Assembly (NCBI GenBank): GCA_002700765.1
Contig: PAEP01000001.1
Span: forward strand, 1 to 31,020
Origin: Synechococcus sp. MED850
Lineage (GTDB): Bacteria; Cyanobacteriota; Cyanobacteriia; PCC-6307; Cyanobiaceae
Reading direction: 5' to 3'
Length of the DNA stretch: 31,020 nt
Shown in pieces: positions 10,801 to 18,262 of this stretch (its first letter is position 1; each line of letters starts with the position of its first letter). Under the pieces are notes generated by a model. The model was not told the DNA's origin. It was given only the letters and a program-made list of their open reading frames with translations, and searched no databases. The translations under genes were made by a program, and so were the position numbers.

Positions 10801-10920
10801 CCGATGAGTGAGACACCCGGTGTGGATGAAGACCGCCGCACTTACAGCCGCAGTGAACTGCTGCGAGGCGCTCTCCTCACGTTGAATGGCATTGCTGCCG
10901 GAATGCGTAACACCGGTTGA
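7894..10920 (+). CDS. ppc: Phosphoenolpyruvate carboxylase
   Basis: PEPC carboxylates phosphoenolpyruvate with bicarbonate to oxaloacetate, replenishing the TCA branch that supplies Asp- and Glu-family amino acids. At 1008 residues it is full length. Catalytic landmarks are [11 protein letters not shown] (His about 194), [23 protein letters not shown], and the glycine-rich loop [14 protein letters not shown] (His about 683), with the conserved C-terminal end AAGMRNTG. No plant-type N-terminal phosphorylation motif is apparent. Three in-frame ATGs (7894, 7900, 7930) could start translation; 7894 gives an ATGA overlap with gshA. The following GNAT gene begins inside its 3' end. Confidence 0.97.
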   Translation: MIMAKPESRGASMPQPTAQALEGEQPRGSGVGSGNVRLLHQRLELVEDLWQNVLRSECPPEQCGRLLRLKQLSDPVALEGRDGQSSSDAIVELIRAMDLAEAIAAARAFSLYFQLINILEQRIEEDGYLESLAPSRGLDQASEPFDPFAPPLASQTDPATFGEVFERLRRMNVPPAQVETMLQELDIRLVFTAHPTEIVRHTVRHKRRRVANLLQRLQSEGPMSRQEEEDLRHQLEEEIRLWWRTDELHQFKPTVIDEVDSTLDYFQQVLFDAMPQMRRRLISALSRHYPDVRFPQAAFCTFGSWVGSDRDGNPSVTPDITWRTACYQRQLMLERYISSVQGLRNQLSISMQWSQVAPSLLESLEMDRLRFPDIYEERAARYRLPPHRPKLSYVLERLQLTLLRNNQLAEAGWQTPQEALPQGLDGLQVGESLHYASVDELRSDLELIRNSLVSTELSCEQLDTLLNQVHIFGFSLASLDIRQESTRHSDAIDELSRYLEIPKPYGDMDESERVDWLHRELQTRRPLIPPSVSWSDATAETMAVFRMVQRLQQEFGQRICNSYVISMSHTESDLLEVLLLAKETGLVDPTAHRASLLVVPLFETVEDLQRAPAVMEELFQSTLYRQLLPVVGRQRQPLQELMLGYSDSNKDSGFLSSNWEIHQAQMALQELASRHGVALRLFHGRGGSVSRGGGPAYQAILAQPSGTLQGRIKITEQGEVLASKYSLPELALYNLETMTTAVVQNSLVTNQLDATPSWNQLMGRLAGRSREHYRALVHDNPDLVAFFQQVTPIEEISKLQISSRPARRKSGAKDLSSLRAIPWVFGWTQSRFLLPSWFGVGTALATEVTNDPEQLDLLRRLHQRWPFFRMLISKVEMTLSKVDLDLAHHYVSSLGSPTNREAFERIFQTIADEYELTRSLVLDITGQPRLLGADQALQMSVDLRNRTIVPLGFLQVALLKRLRDQNRQPPMSETPGVDEDRRTYSRSELLRGALLTLNGIAAGMRNTG

Positions 10921-11401
10921 GCGCGCTTTGCTCCCCTTTTTCCAGCAATCGATCCCGCCACGGCTGCCCAACGGCTACCGGCTCGAGTCAGGCACAGCAC
11001 CAGCGGCAGCAGCGATCAACAAACTGCTGGCCTCATGCCAGGAAACAACCCATCCTGAACAGAGCTGGCAACGGGCCCTTGAACGCAGCGTCTGGCAGCT
11101 CAGCATCATCGAGGAAGCAAGCGGTGAGCTGGTCGGTTTCGTCAGGGCAACCAGTGATCAAGCACTCAACGCCAATCTCTGGAACCTTTCGGCCCGACCG
11201 GGACCAGACCAGCAGCAGCTCTTAACGGTGCTGGTGCATCGGGCCCTGCACATCCTGCGACGCGACCTTCCCGGATGCAGCCTGTCCGTTTCAGCACCTC
11301 GCATGGCCATCGAAGCCCTCGAGGCCAATGGGTTTGTGATTGATCCCGGCGGAATCCGGGCGATGGGATTGCCTCTGGAGAATGCTCCTGAGAGTGACTG
11401 A
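10886..11401 (+). CDS. GNAT-like acetyltransferase family protein
   Basis: The protein is 171 residues from ATG 10886, which lies 35 bases inside ppc; a TTG at 10928 is an alternative that would shorten it by 14 residues. The central part resembles a GNAT N-acyltransferase fold: a beta-strand pair [19 protein letters not shown], then a helix after [19 protein letters not shown], then [19 protein letters not shown], which matches the usual motif B with its aging helix and C-terminal strand. The acetyl-CoA pyrophosphate loop (Q/RxxGxG/A) is not canonical, so activity is uncertain and the substrate unknown. It is the last gene of the psaD-to-ppc strand run, followed immediately by tRNA-Arg on the other strand. 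Confidence 0.6.
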   Translation: MALLPECVTPVERALLPFFQQSIPPRLPNGYRLESGTAPAAAAINKLLASCQETTHPEQSWQRALERSVWQLSIIEEASGELVGFVRATSDQALNANLWNLSARPGPDQQQLLTVLVHRALHILRRDLPGCSLSVSAPRMAIEALEANGFVIDPGGIRAMGLPLENAPESD

Positions 11402-11405
11402 AACA

Positions 11406-11479
11406 CGAGCATGGAGGGACTCGAACCCCCGACCCTCAGAACCGGAATCTGATGCTCTATCCAACTGAGCTACATGCCC
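11406..11479 (-). tRNA. tRNA-Arg, anticodon CCG
   Basis: Read on the minus strand, the 74-base cloverleaf has acceptor GGGCATG paired with CATGCTC (one G-U), a D arm containing TAGCTCAGTTGGATAGAGCA, anticodon stem TCAGA/TCTGA around the loop TTCCGGT (anticodon CCG, arginine CGG codons), and T arm GTCGGGGGTTCGAGTCCCTC. The discriminator is G and the CCA end is not encoded. It lies 4 bases beyond the stop of the GNAT gene and is convergent with it. Confidence 0.95.
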
Positions 11480-11564
11480 ACTGACCGGCGGATTGCCGCA
11501 GCAGGAGATCGACCGCTCGGCCGTCCCGTTGCAAGTACCTTACCCAAACGCCGCTCACGCACCC

Positions 11565-12683
11565 ATGCGGCTTCAACGGCTGACGTTGCAAGGCTTCCGC
11601 AACCAGAGCAACCTTCAGCTGGAACTGACACAGCCGCGGGTGCTGGTGATCGGCTCCAACGGCATCGGCAAGTCCAATCTTCTGGAAGCGGTGGAGCTGC
11701 TTGGAACGCTCCGCTCCCATCGCTGCAGCCAGGACAAGGACATGATCCAGTGGGAGAGCCCACGCGCGATCCTGCAGGCCCAGGTCGAAGACGGTGATCG
11801 GCTGGAGCTTGAGCTTCGTCGCAGCGGCGGACGAACGGCACGCCGCAACGGCAAGACCTTGGAGCGACAGCTGGATCTGATCGGCCCTCTGCGCTGCATT
11901 GGCTTCAGCGCTCTCGATCTCGAACTTGTCCGGGGTGAACCGGCCCTCCGACGACAGTGGCTCGATCGCGTCGTGCTGCAGCTGGAGCCCGTTTACGCCG
12001 ATCTGATCAGCCGATACAACCGCCTTCTGCGCCAGCGCAGTCAGTTCTGGCGACGCAACATGCAGATCGGCAGCCAGGAACGCGACACCCTGCTGGACGC
12101 CTTCGACATGCAGATGGCCCTGGTGAGCACCCGGATCCACCGGCGACGACGAAGGGCGGTGCAGCGTCTCAACCCAATGGCACAACGCTGGCAAGCACAC
12201 CTGAGCCAGGGCGCCGAGTGCCTGGAGTTGAGCTACCGACCTGGCAGTCGACTCGAGCAACAGGAAGCGGAAGAGCCCTGGCGACGTTCAATCGAAGAGC
12301 AGTTACGCCAGCAGCGCCCTGAAGAAGAGCGCCTCGGCAGTTGCCGCGTTGGCCCTCACCGTGATGAGGTCGCCATGGAGCTGAGCGGTGCAGCAGCTCG
12401 ACGTTTCGCGTCCGCTGGTCAGCAGCGCACCTTGGTGCTCGCCTTGAAACTGGCGGAGCTGGAACTGGTCACCAAGCTCTGCGGAGAACCACCACTGCTG
12501 TTGCTTGATGATGTGCTCGCCGAATTGGATCCCCGCCGTCAACAACTGCTGCTGGAGGCGGTTGGAACAAACCATCAATGCCTTGTCAGTGCCACTCACC
12601 TGGACGCCTTTGAAGGGGGCTGGCGTGAGCAGGCGCAGATTTTGTTTGAACAGGACCTAAATCCTGCTGGGAACGTCAGATAA
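11565..12683 (+). CDS. recF: DNA replication and repair protein RecF
   Basis: RecF is an SMC-like ATPase that binds gapped DNA and, with RecO and RecR, loads RecA. From ATG 11565 ([13 protein letters not shown]) the protein is 372 residues, the normal length. The Walker A motif GSNGIGKS is at residues 30-37, the ABC signature region [17 protein letters not shown] is near residue 285, and Walker B reads [12 protein letters not shown] near residue 308. The frame opens 72 bases earlier, at 11493, but that extension has no family similarity. The gene is not next to dnaA, dnaN or gyrB here; it lies between a tRNA and speD, 32 bases upstream of the latter. Confidence 0.96.
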   Translation: MRLQRLTLQGFRNQSNLQLELTQPRVLVIGSNGIGKSNLLEAVELLGTLRSHRCSQDKDMIQWESPRAILQAQVEDGDRLELELRRSGGRTARRNGKTLERQLDLIGPLRCIGFSALDLELVRGEPALRRQWLDRVVLQLEPVYADLISRYNRLLRQRSQFWRRNMQIGSQERDTLLDAFDMQMALVSTRIHRRRRRAVQRLNPMAQRWQAHLSQGAECLELSYRPGSRLEQQEAEEPWRRSIEEQLRQQRPEEERLGSCRVGPHRDEVAMELSGAAARRFASAGQQRTLVLALKLAELELVTKLCGEPPLLLLDDVLAELDPRRQQLLLEAVGTNHQCLVSATHLDAFEGGWREQAQILFEQDLNPAGNVR

Positions 12684-12715
12684 CCTTATGTGCTGTTTTT
12701 TGCGAAAAAGGCCTG

Positions 12716-13204
12716 ATGGAGCAGACCTTGTCTGACCTGCATCCCAACCCTGGATGGGGGGACACCCAAGCGAACGAAGCCAACACGGCTGCCCCGACCT
12801 CGGCCACCGACATGGTGGGAAAACACTGCATCCTCGAGCTGTACGACTGCGACAAAAGCAGACTCGACGACGAAGCATTCCTCAGAGACACCATCACGAT
12901 CGCTGCGAGTCGTGCCGGTGCCACTCTTTTGAATCTGATCACCCACCGGTTCGAGCCCCAGGGAGTGACCGGACTGGCTCTCCTGGCTGAATCCCACATC
13001 TCGATCCACACGTGGCCGGAGAACGGATATGCAGCCGTGGACGTGTTCACCTGCGGCGACCACACCATGCCTGAAGAAGCCTGCAGGATCCTGGGGGAAG
13101 AACTTCGAGCCAGCCGGCATTCTCTCAAGAGCTTTCTCAGGGAAACACCTGCTGCGCTGGTGACAGAGGCGAGATCACCCCAGGCGCTGAACCTGCCGAT
13201 CTGA
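12716..13204 (+). CDS. speD: S-adenosylmethionine decarboxylase proenzyme (SpeD/SpeH type)
   Basis: This pyruvoyl enzyme makes decarboxylated S-adenosylmethionine, the aminopropyl donor for spermidine. The 162-residue proenzyme has the prokaryotic class 1B signature [13 protein letters not shown]. Self-cleavage between Glu92 and Ser93 would generate the pyruvoyl group; His98 and Cys113 (VDVFTCGD) are the expected processing and catalytic residues. Compared with short bacterial homologues (about 120-130 residues) it carries an N-terminal extension of about 32 residues before [14 protein letters not shown], rich in Thr, Ala and Asn. An alternative start at that internal Met is possible. It is 32 bases downstream of recF and convergent with larE; no spermidine synthase is nearby. 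Confidence 0.94.
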   Translation: MEQTLSDLHPNPGWGDTQANEANTAAPTSATDMVGKHCILELYDCDKSRLDDEAFLRDTITIAASRAGATLLNLITHRFEPQGVTGLALLAESHISIHTWPENGYAAVDVFTCGDHTMPEEACRILGEELRASRHSLKSFLRETPAALVTEARSPQALNLPI

Positions 13205-13250
13205 GAGGGCTGTGCAGGAAGGGAGCCGTTCTTGAGGCGGATGGATGGGA

Positions 13251-14078
13251 TCAGCCGCGATTCAACTTGCCGCTGATCAGGCCTTCCAGATCAAGGCTGA
13301 CGGACGTGAAGCCCATCCCCAACAGCTTCGGCACAAGAGTTCCACCCTCGGAGAGGTTCAGCAGATCCCTGATCTGGGCCTTCGGCACCTCGATGCGTGC
13401 AGCCAGTCCCTGACTGCGCACACGGACACGTGTGAACCCGTTGTCGATCAGCCAGGCCTCCGCCGCTCCAACCCGCCTCAGGCGCTCCGCTGTGATGGCC
13501 TCGCCATAGGGAAACCGCGACGCGAGGCAGGGTTGAGCTGGCTTATCCCACCAGGGCAATCCGAGCGCTCTCGACAGGGTTCGGATGGTTGCCTTGTCGA
13601 TGCCGAGCTCCGCCAGGGGCGATCGCACTCCTGCCTCACGAGCAGCCTGAATGCCTGGGCGGTGGTCACCGAGATCATCAAGGTTCACCCCATCCACCAC
13701 GAGGGCATCACCTGACTCCGGGATCACCTGCTTCAAGTGTCGGTGCAGTTCACGCTTGCAGGCGTAACAACGGTCCACAGGATTGGAGCTGTAACTGGGA
13801 TCCTGCAACTCCTCAGTCCCGCATTCCCGATGGCGGATCCCGATCCAGCGGGCCTGGTGGCGGGCCTCCTCCAGCAGGTGAGGCGCCAGGGCGGGCGAGA
13901 CACCCGTGACGGCCAATGCTCTTGCTCCCTGCTGCTCAAACGCGATGGCAGCAACAAGCGCACTGTCCACCCCACCGGAATAGGCAATACAGAGTCCTGA
14001 AGGTTTCGCCAACCAATGACGCAACGCCTCCAGCTGGTCGTTCTCCGCAGAAGGCAGTGATTCCTGCAGTCGGAACAT
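13251..14078 (-). CDS. larE: LarE-family ATP-dependent sulfurtransferase (PP-loop)
   Basis: LarE proteins are PP-loop ATP pyrophosphatases that adenylate a pyridinium dinucleotide carboxylate and insert sulfur from a sacrificial cysteine, building the nickel-pincer cofactor of lactate racemase-like enzymes. The PP-loop SGGVDS is at residues 34-39, and the cysteine in WDKPAQPCLASRFPYG (about Cys184) fits the sulfur donor position described for LarE; VDRCYACKREL is another conserved block. I chose ATG 14078; the frame extends to a TTG at 14114, which would run almost into the divergent cobO-like gene. LarA, LarB and LarC are not in the window, so the product may serve another sulfur-insertion reaction. 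It is convergent with speD. Confidence 0.85.
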   Translation of the reverse strand: MFRLQESLPSAENDQLEALRHWLAKPSGLCIAYSGGVDSALVAAIAFEQQGARALAVTGVSPALAPHLLEEARHQARWIGIRHRECGTEELQDPSYSSNPVDRCYACKRELHRHLKQVIPESGDALVVDGVNLDDLGDHRPGIQAAREAGVRSPLAELGIDKATIRTLSRALGLPWWDKPAQPCLASRFPYGEAITAERLRRVGAAEAWLIDNGFTRVRVRSQGLAARIEVPKAQIRDLLNLSEGGTLVPKLLGMGFTSVSLDLEGLISGKLNRG

Positions 14079-14131
14079 CAGCGGGACATTCAGTTGGATG
14101 TCGTTAGGCTCCAACCGTAAGAGCTGCGTCC

Positions 14132-15280
14132 ATGCCCCGGAGCATCGGCATTGTCACCGCTGCGGACAGCCGTGAACGAAGCCACGGACAGCTGCATGTC
14201 TACGACGGTGAAGGCAAGGGCAAGAGCCAGGCAGCGCTTGGTGTGGTGCTCCGGACCATTGGTCTCGGCATCTGTGAGCAGCGCCGCACCCGGGTTCTGC
14301 TGCTTCGTTTTCTGAAAGGCCCCGGGCGGGCTTACGACGAAGATGCAGCGATCGAAGCGCTTCAACAGGGATTCCCGCACCTGATCGATCACCTGCGGAC
14401 AGGTCGGGCCGACCATTTCACGGCCGAGGAAGCCACCCGGTTCGATCGCGAAGAAGCGGAGCGGGGCTGGGTCATCGCCAAAGGAGCGATTGCCAGCGCC
14501 CTGTATTCGGTTGTGGTTCTCGATGAACTCAATCCCGTGCTGGATCTCGGTCTGCTCGACATCGATGATGTGGTTCGAACGCTGGCCAGCCGTCCTGAGG
14601 GGATGGAGATCATCGTGACCGGTCGCGCTGCTCCGATGGCTCTGGTGCGCGGCGCCGATCTTCACTCCGAAATGCGTGCCCACCGTCGGCCCGGACTGGA
14701 CGAAGACCGCGTGATTCCAATGAACATGAGCAGCGGAATCGAGATTTACACCGGAGAGGGCAAGGGCAAGTCCACCAGCGCGCTCGGAAAGGCACTTCAG
14801 GCCATTGGCCGCGGGATCAGCCAGGACAAGAGCCACAGGGTGTTGATCCTGCAGTGGCTCAAGGGAGGCACCGGGTACACGGAAGACGCTGCAATAGCGG
14901 CTTTGCGGGAAAGCTATCCGCATCTCGTGGATCATCTGCGCTCCGGCCGTGACGCGATCGTCTGGCGCGGTCAGCAGGAACCAATCGACTATGTGGAAGC
15001 TGAACGGGCCTGGGAGATCGCTAGAGCAGCGATTTCAAGCGGTCTCTACAAAACCGTGATCCTCGACGAGCTCAACCCCACGGTTGATCTTGAACTGCTG
15101 CCTGTCGAGCCGATCGTGCAGACCCTGCTGCGCAAGCCAGCCGAGACCGAGGTGATCATTACGGGACGCTGCAAAAACCTTCCCGCCTACTTCGATCTGG
15201 CAAGCATTCACTCGGAGATGGTGTGCCACAAGCACTACGCCGAGCAGGGTGTGGACCTCAAGCGTGGTGTTGATTACTGA
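14132..15280 (+). CDS. Tandem-duplicated corrinoid adenosyltransferase (BtuR/CobO/CobP-like, two P-loop domains)
   Basis: CobO-type ATP:corrinoid adenosyltransferases attach the 5'-deoxyadenosyl group to cob(I)alamin or cobyrinate a,c-diamide. A single domain is normally about 180-200 residues; this protein has 382 and consists of two homologous halves. Each half has a P-loop (DGEGKGKS at 25-32; TGEGKGKS at 207-214), a DELNP motif (131 and 312), a (I/V)TGR motif (163 and 344) and a shared HSEM block near its end. The halves are clearly related but diverged, which argues for an old internal duplication rather than a recent one. Single-domain CobO forms dimers, so the fusion may be a built-in dimer. 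The start lies 53 bases from the divergent larE start. Confidence 0.85.
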   Translation: MPRSIGIVTAADSRERSHGQLHVYDGEGKGKSQAALGVVLRTIGLGICEQRRTRVLLLRFLKGPGRAYDEDAAIEALQQGFPHLIDHLRTGRADHFTAEEATRFDREEAERGWVIAKGAIASALYSVVVLDELNPVLDLGLLDIDDVVRTLASRPEGMEIIVTGRAAPMALVRGADLHSEMRAHRRPGLDEDRVIPMNMSSGIEIYTGEGKGKSTSALGKALQAIGRGISQDKSHRVLILQWLKGGTGYTEDAAIAALRESYPHLVDHLRSGRDAIVWRGQQEPIDYVEAERAWEIARAAISSGLYKTVILDELNPTVDLELLPVEPIVQTLLRKPAETEVIITGRCKNLPAYFDLASIHSEMVCHKHYAEQGVDLKRGVDY

Positions 15281-15285
15281 GCCCT

Positions 15286-16431
15286 TCAGTAGCGAGGCAT
15301 CTCGGGATCAATCTGCTGGGCCCAGGCATCGATCCCTCCCGACACATTCACCGCAACGATGCCTTGCTCTGAAAGCGCCTCAACGGCCCGTGCCGAGCGA
15401 CCGCCCAGTTTGCAGTGCACATACACCGTTCTCCCCTGCGCCAAGGTCCGCACCGTCTCGATCGCATCACCGCTCTCGATCGTGGAGAGGGGAACCAGAT
15501 GACTGCCTTGGATCGTCGCCACCTCCGCTTCCGCTGGATTGCGGACATCAACGAGAACACAAGCTTCGGCATCGGCATCGAGCAGAGCCTTGAGCTCGTT
15601 GACACTGATGCTCTCCATCGGATCGCTCTCCTGGCTGCAAGAACCCCGATAGTCAACCAGGCTTTTGATCGGCGGACGGTGCGGATCCCGGTGCAAGGTG
15701 AGCTCCCGGAATCGCATCCTCAACCCATCCACCACCAGAAGACGACCATCGAGAGGCTCACCGATGCCAGTGATCAACTTGATCGTTTCCGTGGCCTGGA
15801 TCAGGCCGATCAGGCCGGGCATCACACCAATCACACCAGCTTCTGCACAGGAGGGAACTTCACCGGGTGGGGGTGGGGTTGGCAGCAAATCGCGGTAGTT
15901 CGGGCTGTCCGATGTGCGGTTGAACACGCTGGCCTGTCCGTCAAACCGCTGCACCGAGCCATACACCAACGGTTTCTTGAGCAGCACGCAGGCATCATTG
16001 ATCAGAAAGCGGCTGGGGAAGTTGTCCGTGCCGTCACAGACGAGGTCGTACGCCGAGATCAGCCGCAGAGCGTTCTCGAGAGAGAGCATCTCTTCATGCA
16101 CCTCCACCGCACAATGAGGATTCAGGTCGTGCATGCGGGACGCAGCGGACTGCGCTTTGGAGCGGTTCAGCCACGCCGATCCATGAATCACCTGGCGCTG
16201 AAGATTCGAGCGATCCACGACATCTCCATCGACGATGCCGATCCGTCCGACCCCGGCAGCAGCCAGGTAAAGAAGCAACGGAGAGCCCAGACCACCGCTC
16301 CCGACGCAGAGCACGGATGCCTGTTTCAGGCGCATTTGGCCGGCTTGGCCGACCTCCGGAAGGATCAGATGCCTGGCGTAACGCTCACGCTCCTCTGGCG
16401 TCAGTCCCTCAAAAGCTGGGGTCGACGTCAT
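15286..16431 (-). CDS. moeB: E1-like ThiF/MoeB adenylyltransferase fused to a rhodanese domain (MoeZ-like)
   Basis: Proteins of this architecture adenylate the C-terminal glycine of a small sulfur carrier (MoaD, ThiS or CysO) and the rhodanese domain supplies sulfur. Residues 1 to about 250 form the ThiF/MoeB fold: nucleotide loop GSGGLGS (44-50), VDRSNLQRQ (72-80), DGTDNFPSR (133-141) and the cysteine in VPSCAEAGVIG (Cys195). Residues 275-381 form a rhodanese domain with active-site loop CKLGGRS (Cys340). All four zinc cysteines of MoeB are replaced: CxxC becomes N-Y-R-D at 178-181, and the second pair falls in RDPHRPPI (248-255). The ATG overlaps the stop of the JAMM gene (ATGA), so the two are co-expressed. 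The 3' end is 5 bases from the convergent cobO-like gene. Confidence 0.9.
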   Translation of the reverse strand: MTSTPAFEGLTPEERERYARHLILPEVGQAGQMRLKQASVLCVGSGGLGSPLLLYLAAAGVGRIGIVDGDVVDRSNLQRQVIHGSAWLNRSKAQSAASRMHDLNPHCAVEVHEEMLSLENALRLISAYDLVCDGTDNFPSRFLINDACVLLKKPLVYGSVQRFDGQASVFNRTSDSPNYRDLLPTPPPPGEVPSCAEAGVIGVMPGLIGLIQATETIKLITGIGEPLDGRLLVVDGLRMRFRELTLHRDPHRPPIKSLVDYRGSCSQESDPMESISVNELKALLDADAEACVLVDVRNPAEAEVATIQGSHLVPLSTIESGDAIETVRTLAQGRTVYVHCKLGGRSARAVEALSEQGIVAVNVSGGIDAWAQQIDPEMPRY

Positions 16432-16892
16432 GAACGCAGCAAACCTGGCGCATCCAGAGTGTCCCAGACCTTGATCGGCACGGGCAGCACACCACGGTCA
16501 TCCCGCAGCCACCAGGCCTGATGGTCGCCAGCCGCGCTGCGAATCACCATCAAGCTGCGAGGAATGCCCCAGGTTCGATCGCGTGTTGAAGGGTTGGATC
16601 CTCGCTCTGGGTGACTGTGAGCGACACCCAAGACCCGCAATTGGTGCGCACGAGCCCAGCGCTGAGCTGACAATTGCTCCCTGGGGTCCAGGGCGAAGCA
16701 GGAGCGACGATCGCTGGCGGGGATCCAGACATTGCAGCAGGCCCAGATCAGGGAGACGGTCCAATGGCAGGAGGTGGGGACCGGCCCCAACAGCAGTCCG
16801 CAACCCTCTTCCGGAGAGGAGGCTGCAAGGGTGCGATCGAGAACCGTGAGGCATTGATGATTCAGGCGAAGAAGTGATGGCACGAACCGCAC
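16428..16892 (-). CDS. JAMM/Mov34-MPN metallopeptidase (Mec-like)
   Basis: JAMM proteins are zinc isopeptidases or peptidases; bacterial ones such as mycobacterial Mec cleave products off ubiquitin-like sulfur carriers. With the GTG start at 16892 (VRFVPSLLRLN) the protein is 154 residues. The complete catalytic signature is visible: Glu29 in PEEGCGLLLG, and HSHPERGSNPSTRD at 92-105, which fits HxH-x7-S-x2-D. Alternative starts are GTG 16883 and ATG 16940; the last would begin inside the divergent CAAD gene's start codon region and leave no room for that gene's promoter. It sits directly upstream of the E1/rhodanese gene with an ATGA overlap. The physical pairing suggests a shared ubiquitin-like sulfur carrier substrate, which is not encoded in this window. 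Confidence 0.82.
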   Translation of the reverse strand: MRFVPSLLRLNHQCLTVLDRTLAASSPEEGCGLLLGPVPTSCHWTVSLIWACCNVWIPASDRRSCFALDPREQLSAQRWARAHQLRVLGVAHSHPERGSNPSTRDRTWGIPRSLMVIRSAAGDHQAWWLRDDRGVLPVPIKVWDTLDAPGLLRS

Positions 16893-16938
16893 GCCACCGA
16901 TACGCTCTGCAGACCTTGTCCTGCAACTCTTTCGTTCC

Positions 16939-17331
16939 ATGAGTGACGCCACCACTGAAGTGAAGGATGCCGCTCCAACCGAGACTGCGGTGGGCACTGG
17001 CTCAACAGCTGTTCAGGACGAGGCGGCTTCGTTTTCCGAGCGTTACAGCGACGTGATCAGCAAGGTCAACGAAACCCTCGACAAGGTCGATTGGAGCCAG
17101 ATGGGGCGCATCGGCAAGGTGGTGGGGATCTTCGCTGCCGTGATCGTTGCCCAGATCTTGATCAAGGGCATTCTTGACACCATCAATCTGCTTCCTGTGG
17201 TGCCCGGCCTGCTGGAGCTGCTGGGTGTCGTGGTGGTCGGACAGTGGAGTTGGAAGAATCTCACCACGAGCGAAAAGCGCAACGCCCTGGTTCAGAAGGT
17301 TCAGTCCCTGCGTCAGGAATACCTGGGTTGA
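16939..17331 (+). CDS. CAAD-domain (CURT1-like) membrane protein
   Basis: The protein is 130 residues: an acidic, Ala/Thr-rich, probably disordered N-terminus (1-30), an amphipathic helix around ASFSERYSDVISKVNETLDKV, two hydrophobic helices (about 58-80 and 84-104) joined by the short turn LLPVVPG, then a basic amphipathic tail. This plan and the WSWKNL segment match the CAAD domain, found free-standing or appended to aminoacyl-tRNA synthetases in cyanobacteria, and the related CURT1 proteins that curve thylakoid membranes. Here it is free-standing, so a thylakoid membrane role is more likely than tRNA charging, though that is inference. It is divergent from the JAMM gene and its stop is 3 bases from the convergent kinase. 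Confidence 0.87.
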   Translation: MSDATTEVKDAAPTETAVGTGSTAVQDEAASFSERYSDVISKVNETLDKVDWSQMGRIGKVVGIFAAVIVAQILIKGILDTINLLPVVPGLLELLGVVVVGQWSWKNLTTSEKRNALVQKVQSLRQEYLG

Positions 17332-17334
17332 CGC

Positions 17335-18225
17335 TCACAACAGCTGCCGGGCCAGTCTCTTCAGACCGGCTCGGCACTGATCGATGTATCCACCGCCAAA
17401 CAGATTGGCGTGGTTCAGCAAGTGATACAGGTTGTAGATCTCAGAGCGGTCCTGATGGCCGGACCGTGGAGGCAGCACAGCTGCGTAAGCCTCATGAAAT
17501 GAGGAGCTGAAGCCACCGAACAAGCGGGTCATCGCAAGGTCCACCTCCCTATCAGCCCACCAGGCGGCAGGGTCATACACCGTTCCGCGGCCATCGCCCA
17601 GGCAGCCCGCGTTCCCCCCCCAAAGATCGCCATGCACAAGGGATGGCTGAGTTTGGTGATCGTTCAAGCGGCCAACGAGCGCTGTGAGGAGACGCTCCAT
17701 CCGTTCCGTCGCGATGCCCCAATGCGAGGCCATCTCCAGCTGTGGTCGCAGACGCAGGTCCACAAAGCAACGTCCCCAGTCGTTGCACCACCCTCCGGGT
17801 TGCGGGCCTGCCCCGATGAAACCATCCCGATGCCAACCGAATTGGCCGTCTGATGCCTCCGCGCTGCTGCGATGCATCAGTGCCAGGCCGCGGCCAAGAG
17901 CCGCCTGATCCCCTCGCCTCAGATCAAGCCACGGCAGCAGAAGCACTGACCAGCCGTTCAGCTCCTGCACAGCCAAAGGCTGTGGAACAACCAGCACATC
18001 GGGATCTGCATACCGATGCAGAGCCTTCAATGCCTCCGCCTCAACATTGAGCAAGGCCAACGCCGAGGAGGCGCCCCCCTTGGCAAAGAGCGCCCGGCCG
18101 TCTTCGAGTTTCAGACGCCAGGCCTGATGGATGCAGCCACCCCCGACGGAATCCACGGCGACGATCGACTCCCCTGCGAGGGGACCATCAGAAGCAACCA
18201 AAGCATCCCGTAGATGCTCATTCAT
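17335..18225 (-). CDS. Fructosamine/ketosamine-3-kinase family protein
   Basis: Members of this protein-kinase-like family phosphorylate sugar adducts on lysines (ketosamines, ribulosamines), leading to deglycation. The 296-residue protein starts at ATG 18225 ([15 protein letters not shown]). It has the ATP-site lysine in ALFAKGG (about Lys49), an intact catalytic loop HGDLWGGN (198-205), the metal-binding VYDPA (about 217-221) and the family block [18 protein letters not shown]. The frame extends to 18312 but that stretch has no similarity and would overlap the divergent crtD start. Bacterial members are of uncertain substrate; repair of glycated proteins in a cell with high sugar-phosphate flux is plausible but inferred. 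Confidence 0.88.
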   Translation of the reverse strand: MNEHLRDALVASDGPLAGESIVAVDSVGGGCIHQAWRLKLEDGRALFAKGGASSALALLNVEAEALKALHRYADPDVLVVPQPLAVQELNGWSVLLLPWLDLRRGDQAALGRGLALMHRSSAEASDGQFGWHRDGFIGAGPQPGGWCNDWGRCFVDLRLRPQLEMASHWGIATERMERLLTALVGRLNDHQTQPSLVHGDLWGGNAGCLGDGRGTVYDPAAWWADREVDLAMTRLFGGFSSSFHEAYAAVLPPRSGHQDRSEIYNLYHLLNHANLFGGGYIDQCRAGLKRLARQLL

Positions 18226-18262
18226 CCCCGGGGCTCCATTGCTGTTGCCAGCATGCCGCGGA

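Noticed and set aside
14090..14935. Minus-strand 281-codon frame opposite the CobO-like gene
   Set aside because: It is antisense to a duplicated P-loop protein; the apparent internal repetition only mirrors that duplication.
15415..16521. Plus-strand open frame of 368 codons
   Set aside because: It is antisense to the E1-rhodanese and JAMM genes, which have clear catalytic motifs; long shadows are common at this GC content.
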